Source of the DNA: Streptomyces ipomoeae 91-03
Lineage (GTDB): Bacteria > Actinomycetota > Actinomycetes > Streptomycetales > Streptomycetaceae
Length of the DNA stretch: 33,577 nt
Direction of reading: 5' to 3'
Assembly: GCF_000317595.1 (NCBI RefSeq)
Contig: NZ_AEJC01000334.1
Coordinates: 1-33,577, forward strand
Shown here: one piece after another, positions 30,750-33,577 of the stretch
Layout: the number at the start of each line of letters is the position of its first letter
Numbering within the stretch: position 1 is the first letter of the stretch
Position numbers and translations under genes: made by a program
Notes under the pieces: generated by a model
Seen by the model: only the letters and a program-made list of their open reading frames with translations
Told to the model about the DNA's origin: nothing
Databases searched by the model: none

Positions 30750-33223
30750 TGGCACCGGTGGGACCCTCGCACCGCATCCGCCTACGGGCACCCTCCGCCC
30801 CGCCCCTGCGCGGTCACCTCCCCTTCACGGACGCCCCCGAGGTCGCCGACCCCATCGAGGTCACCAGCCGGTGGCTGACCCGGGGCGGTCGCCCCTGGTT
30901 CCCGGTCTCCGGCGAGTTCCACTACAGCCGCTACCCGGCCGGGCAGTGGGAGGAGGAACTGCTGAAGATGAAGGCGGGCGGGGTGACGGTCGTCGCCTCG
31001 TACGTCATCTGGATCCACCACGAGGAGACCGAGGGCGACCTCCGCTTCGACGGCGACCGTGACCTGCGTCGCTTCGCCGAACTCTGTGCCCGCCACGGCC
31101 TGGACTTCATCCCCCGCATCGGCCCCTGGGTCCACGCCGAGGTCCGGGGCGGCGGCCTGCCCGACTGGGTCCTGGCCCGCGCCGACGCGCCCCGCACCGA
31201 CGATCCGGCCTATCTGGCTCCGGTACGCCGCTGGTACGGGGCCGTCGCCGAGCGACTCCAGGGCCTTGGCCGGTCCCACGGCGGCCCGATCGTCGCCATC
31301 CAGATCGAGAACGAGCTGTACGACCAGCCCGGCCATCTCCTCACCCTGAAACGGATCGCCCAGGAGGCCGGGCTCGCCGCCCCGCTGTGGACGTCGACCG
31401 CCTGGGGCGGCGTCCGACTGCCCGCCGACGAACTGCTGCCGCTGTACGGCGGCTACACCGAGGCCTTCTGGACCGAGGCGGACGGCGGCTGGCCCGACAC
31501 CTGCCGCAAGCACTTCTTCTTCACCCACCAGCGCGACGACGAGGGCATCGGCGCGGACCTCCGCCCCACCGCCGTACGCGGTGGTGACCCGGCGGCGTTG
31601 GTGGCCCGCTTCCCCTGGGCCACCTGCGAGTTGGGCGGCGGCATGGCCGTCGCCTACCACCGCCGCCCGCGCGTCGACGCCGCCGACATCGGCGCCCTCG
31701 GCCTCACCAAGCTCGGCTGCGGCTCGGTCTGGCAGGGCTACTACATGTTCCACGGCGGCACGAACCCGATGGGCCGCCTGAATCCCCTCCAGGAATCCCA
31801 CGCCACCGGCTACCCCAACGACCTCCCCCGCCTCACCTATGACTTCCAGGCCCCCCTCGGTGAGTACGGCCAGTACCGCCCCTCCTACGACGAACTCCGC
31901 CTCCAGCATCTCCTGTTGGCCGACTTCGGGCACCTGATCGCCCCCATGGAGTCGGTACTCCCCGACCACCGGCCGACCGGGCAGGACGACCGCGAGACGC
32001 TGAGGTGGGCGGTACGCGGTGACGGAAGCTCGGGTTTCCTCTTCGTCAACAACCACCAGCCGCACGAGCCGCTGCCGGATCACCCGGGCGTGTCCTTCAC
32101 GGTCGAGTTCCCGGAGGCGGGGGAGCTGACGGTGCCGAGTGCCGCGGTGACGGTTCCTCGGGGCGCGTATTTCTGCTGGCCGCTGAGGCTCGAGGTGGCT
32201 GGGCTGCGGTTGGAGTGGGCTACGGCTCAGGTCGTCTGCCTGGTGGGGGAGGGGGATGACGGGAGAGACGGTGGCGGTGCCGGAGGCGGTCGTACGGTTC
32301 TGGTGCTGGCCGCCGTCGACGGGATCGCCCCCGAACTCGCCCTGGACGCCCGGACGGTGAGGGCCGTCGGGGTGCCTTCCGACGAGGTCGAGGTCACAAC
32401 CGTGGGGGAGCGGGTCCTCGTCACGGGGCTGCGCCCCGGCACGGACGCTCTCGTCGAGGTGGACACCGCCGACGGCGGCCGGGTCGGCCTCCTGGTCCTG
32501 GACGCGGCGACGGCTCGTACGGCCTATCGGGGGCCCGCGTGGGGTGCCGAGCGGCTGATTCTGGCCGAGGGCGGGGTCGTGTTCGACGAGCACGCGGGGG
32601 AGGTACGGCTGCACGGCCCCGCCCCCGAGCCGTCGTTCGCGGTGTGGCCCGCGCCGGAGCGGGTGCCGGTGGTGGCCGGGGGGAGTGTGAAGGAGACGGC
32701 GGACGGAGTGTTCACCCGCTACTCGGTCATGGCGCCGGGGGCGGACCCGGACGCGACGGCGGAGGTGGGCGTCGGGGCCGGTGCCGAGCCCGGCACCCTC
32801 CCCCTCTCCTTGGTCCGCCCAGCGGGTTCGGCGCCGCCGACCGCGACGGGTGTGCTCGGGCGGGCGAGCGTCCCGGCGGACGAGTACTTCGACGCCGTGG
32901 CCGCCGAGTACCACGTGGACCTGCCCTCCGATACGCCGCCCGGCACCCTGCTCCGCATCCACTGGACGGGAGACGTCGCCCGTGCCCATGTGGGGGAGCG
33001 CCTCGTCGCCGATCAGTTCTACTCGGGGCAGGTCTGGGACATCGCCCTGGACCGGCTGCCGACGGGGGCCGCGCGGGCGGACGGGCTCCGGGTGAAGGTG
33101 CTGCCGCTGGCGGAGGGGGCGCCGGTGTATGTGCCGGGACGGGAAGCCGGTTCAGGCATACCGGCGCGCATCGACCGGGTGGAGCGGATCACCGTCCACA
33201 CCTGGAGGACCCGAGCGGGCTGA
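30749..33223 (+). CDS. Second, divergent GH35 enzyme, 824 residues
   Basis: 824 residues from ATG 30749, coupled to the first GH35 gene. The barrel differs from the first but keeps the GH35 pattern: FPVSGEFHYSRYP, IGPWVHAEVRGGGLPDW, acid/base Glu189 in IQIENELYD, nucleophile Glu294 in TCELGGGMAVAYH, and YYMFHGGTNPMGRL. Residues about 430-820 are beta-rich domains without a clear match to the first copy. One stretch, about 500-512, is an acidic Gly-rich linker. There is no signal peptide. The two enzymes probably act on different linkages or chain lengths of the same imported galactoside. The alternative is a non-galactosidase GH35-like enzyme; the two Glu make hydrolysis likely. Confidence 0.88.
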   Translation: MAPVGPSHRIRLRAPSAPPLRGHLPFTDAPEVADPIEVTSRWLTRGGRPWFPVSGEFHYSRYPAGQWEEELLKMKAGGVTVVASYVIWIHHEETEGDLRFDGDRDLRRFAELCARHGLDFIPRIGPWVHAEVRGGGLPDWVLARADAPRTDDPAYLAPVRRWYGAVAERLQGLGRSHGGPIVAIQIENELYDQPGHLLTLKRIAQEAGLAAPLWTSTAWGGVRLPADELLPLYGGYTEAFWTEADGGWPDTCRKHFFFTHQRDDEGIGADLRPTAVRGGDPAALVARFPWATCELGGGMAVAYHRRPRVDAADIGALGLTKLGCGSVWQGYYMFHGGTNPMGRLNPLQESHATGYPNDLPRLTYDFQAPLGEYGQYRPSYDELRLQHLLLADFGHLIAPMESVLPDHRPTGQDDRETLRWAVRGDGSSGFLFVNNHQPHEPLPDHPGVSFTVEFPEAGELTVPSAAVTVPRGAYFCWPLRLEVAGLRLEWATAQVVCLVGEGDDGRDGGGAGGGRTVLVLAAVDGIAPELALDARTVRAVGVPSDEVEVTTVGERVLVTGLRPGTDALVEVDTADGGRVGLLVLDAATARTAYRGPAWGAERLILAEGGVVFDEHAGEVRLHGPAPEPSFAVWPAPERVPVVAGGSVKETADGVFTRYSVMAPGADPDATAEVGVGAGAEPGTLPLSLVRPAGSAPPTATGVLGRASVPADEYFDAVAAEYHVDLPSDTPPGTLLRIHWTGDVARAHVGERLVADQFYSGQVWDIALDRLPTGAARADGLRVKVLPLAEGAPVYVPGREAGSGIPARIDRVERITVHTWRTRAG

Positions 33224-33295
33224 CCGCTCAGGGTTTCCCGCCCCCGTCACCCCCGTCGCCCCCGTCGCCCTCAGGCCCTTCCTCCGGAGACCGTC

Positions 33296-33577
33296 TCAGT
33301 GGGCGTCGTAGATTCCCTGGTAGTGGCCCAGTGCCGTCTCGCGGATCTTCTCATCGCTCCAGTGGGTGAAGCGGTCGGGTGCCAGCCGCTCCGGCGCGAC
33401 GAGGAGGTCGCCGGTGTCCAAAAGCATGTTCGCGAGCTGTCGGCCGACACCTCCGGCGTGAGTCACCCAGGACGCTTCCGCGAACCAGAGACCGGGCAGT
33501 GCGGCGGAGGGGCCGACGAGCGGGAGTTCATCGGGGGTCATGGCGAACACCCCGTTGAGCCGCCGGCCCAGGGCCGC
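33296..33577 (-). CDS. FAD-dependent oxidase, C-terminal end only
   Basis: The gene enters from the right edge and stops at 33296; 93 codons are visible and the start is outside. The reading frame stays open to the last base. The text GVFAMTPDELPLVGPS, GLWFAEASWVTHAGGVGRQLANMLLDTG is the FAD-binding end of the DAO-type amino-acid oxidase family (sarcosine or dimethylglycine dehydrogenase type). The protein ends about 50 residues later without a GcvT domain, so it is the simple form. It is convergent with the GH35 operon, with 72 bases between stops and no clear terminator. Confidence 0.8.
   Translation of the reverse strand, partial: AALGRRLNGVFAMTPDELPLVGPSAALPGLWFAEASWVTHAGGVGRQLANMLLDTGDLLVAPERLAPDRFTHWSDEKIRETALGHYQGIYDAH

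Noticed and set aside
1..33577. tRNA, rRNA, insertion sequence or phage genes
   Set aside because: I looked for tRNA-like arms, transposase motifs and integrase motifs and found none that hold up by eye.

Overview
The window is a stretch of Streptomyces chromosome, or that of a very close relative. It has very high GC with G/C-rich third codon positions and AGGAGG-type ribosome binding sites. GTG and TTG starts are frequent, several proteins carry Tat or Sec signals, and there is a DUF397 relic, a MAB_1171c-type gene pair and a murC-msrB pair. Small intergenic hairpins look like a repeat family I remember from Streptomyces chromosomes. Coordinates and motifs were read from the sequence; family assignments come from recognising motifs, with no database search.

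Layout, left to right. (1) 1-4079, all minus strand: three paralogous membrane-anchored DUF4142 proteins around one DUF692/MNIO iron-enzyme homologue that has a fused C-terminal domain. (2) 4270-6689: a Pth2-like peptidyl-tRNA hydrolase divergent from a two-gene ABC exporter whose ATPase has a rare TTA codon at residue 5. (3) 6744-8793: a small zinc-ribbon protein, a lipoprotein polysaccharide deacetylase, then a decayed patch with a frameshifted DUF397 relic and an orphan gene. (4) 8909-11445: a Tat-exported PhoX-type phosphatase behind a candidate PHO box, and an SPFH/band-7 membrane protein with a repeat tail. (5) 11446-14499: repeat hairpins, a SulP anion transporter coupled to a beta-carbonic anhydrase, and a small exported protein. 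(6) 14724-19247: a ZapE-like ATPase divergent from a RibD-C-like reductase, a conserved actinobacterial protein, murC and msrB. (7) 19474-22780: an HExxH (ImmA/IrrE-like) protein and two MAB_1171c-type membrane proteins. (8) 22820-25136: a flavin monooxygenase-like protein and an alpha/beta hydrolase. (9) 25137-27363: a tandem array of dyad motifs, a secreted beta-helix protein and a small secreted protein. (10) 27530-33223: a LacI-type operator inside a promoter that leads into an MFS transporter and two overlapping GH35 genes, a likely galactoside uptake and cleavage operon. (11) From 33296 off the right edge: the C-terminal end of a FAD-dependent oxidase.

The clearest functional units are the galactoside operon, the SulP-carbonic anhydrase bicarbonate module, the murC-msrB pair and the HExxH/MAB_1171c set. 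The least explained unit is the run of DUF4142 genes with the MNIO enzyme. Two of those DUF4142 genes share a palindrome and a TTG start, and the enzyme has no visible precursor peptide. That is the best candidate for an undescribed system here, though the evidence is only gene context.
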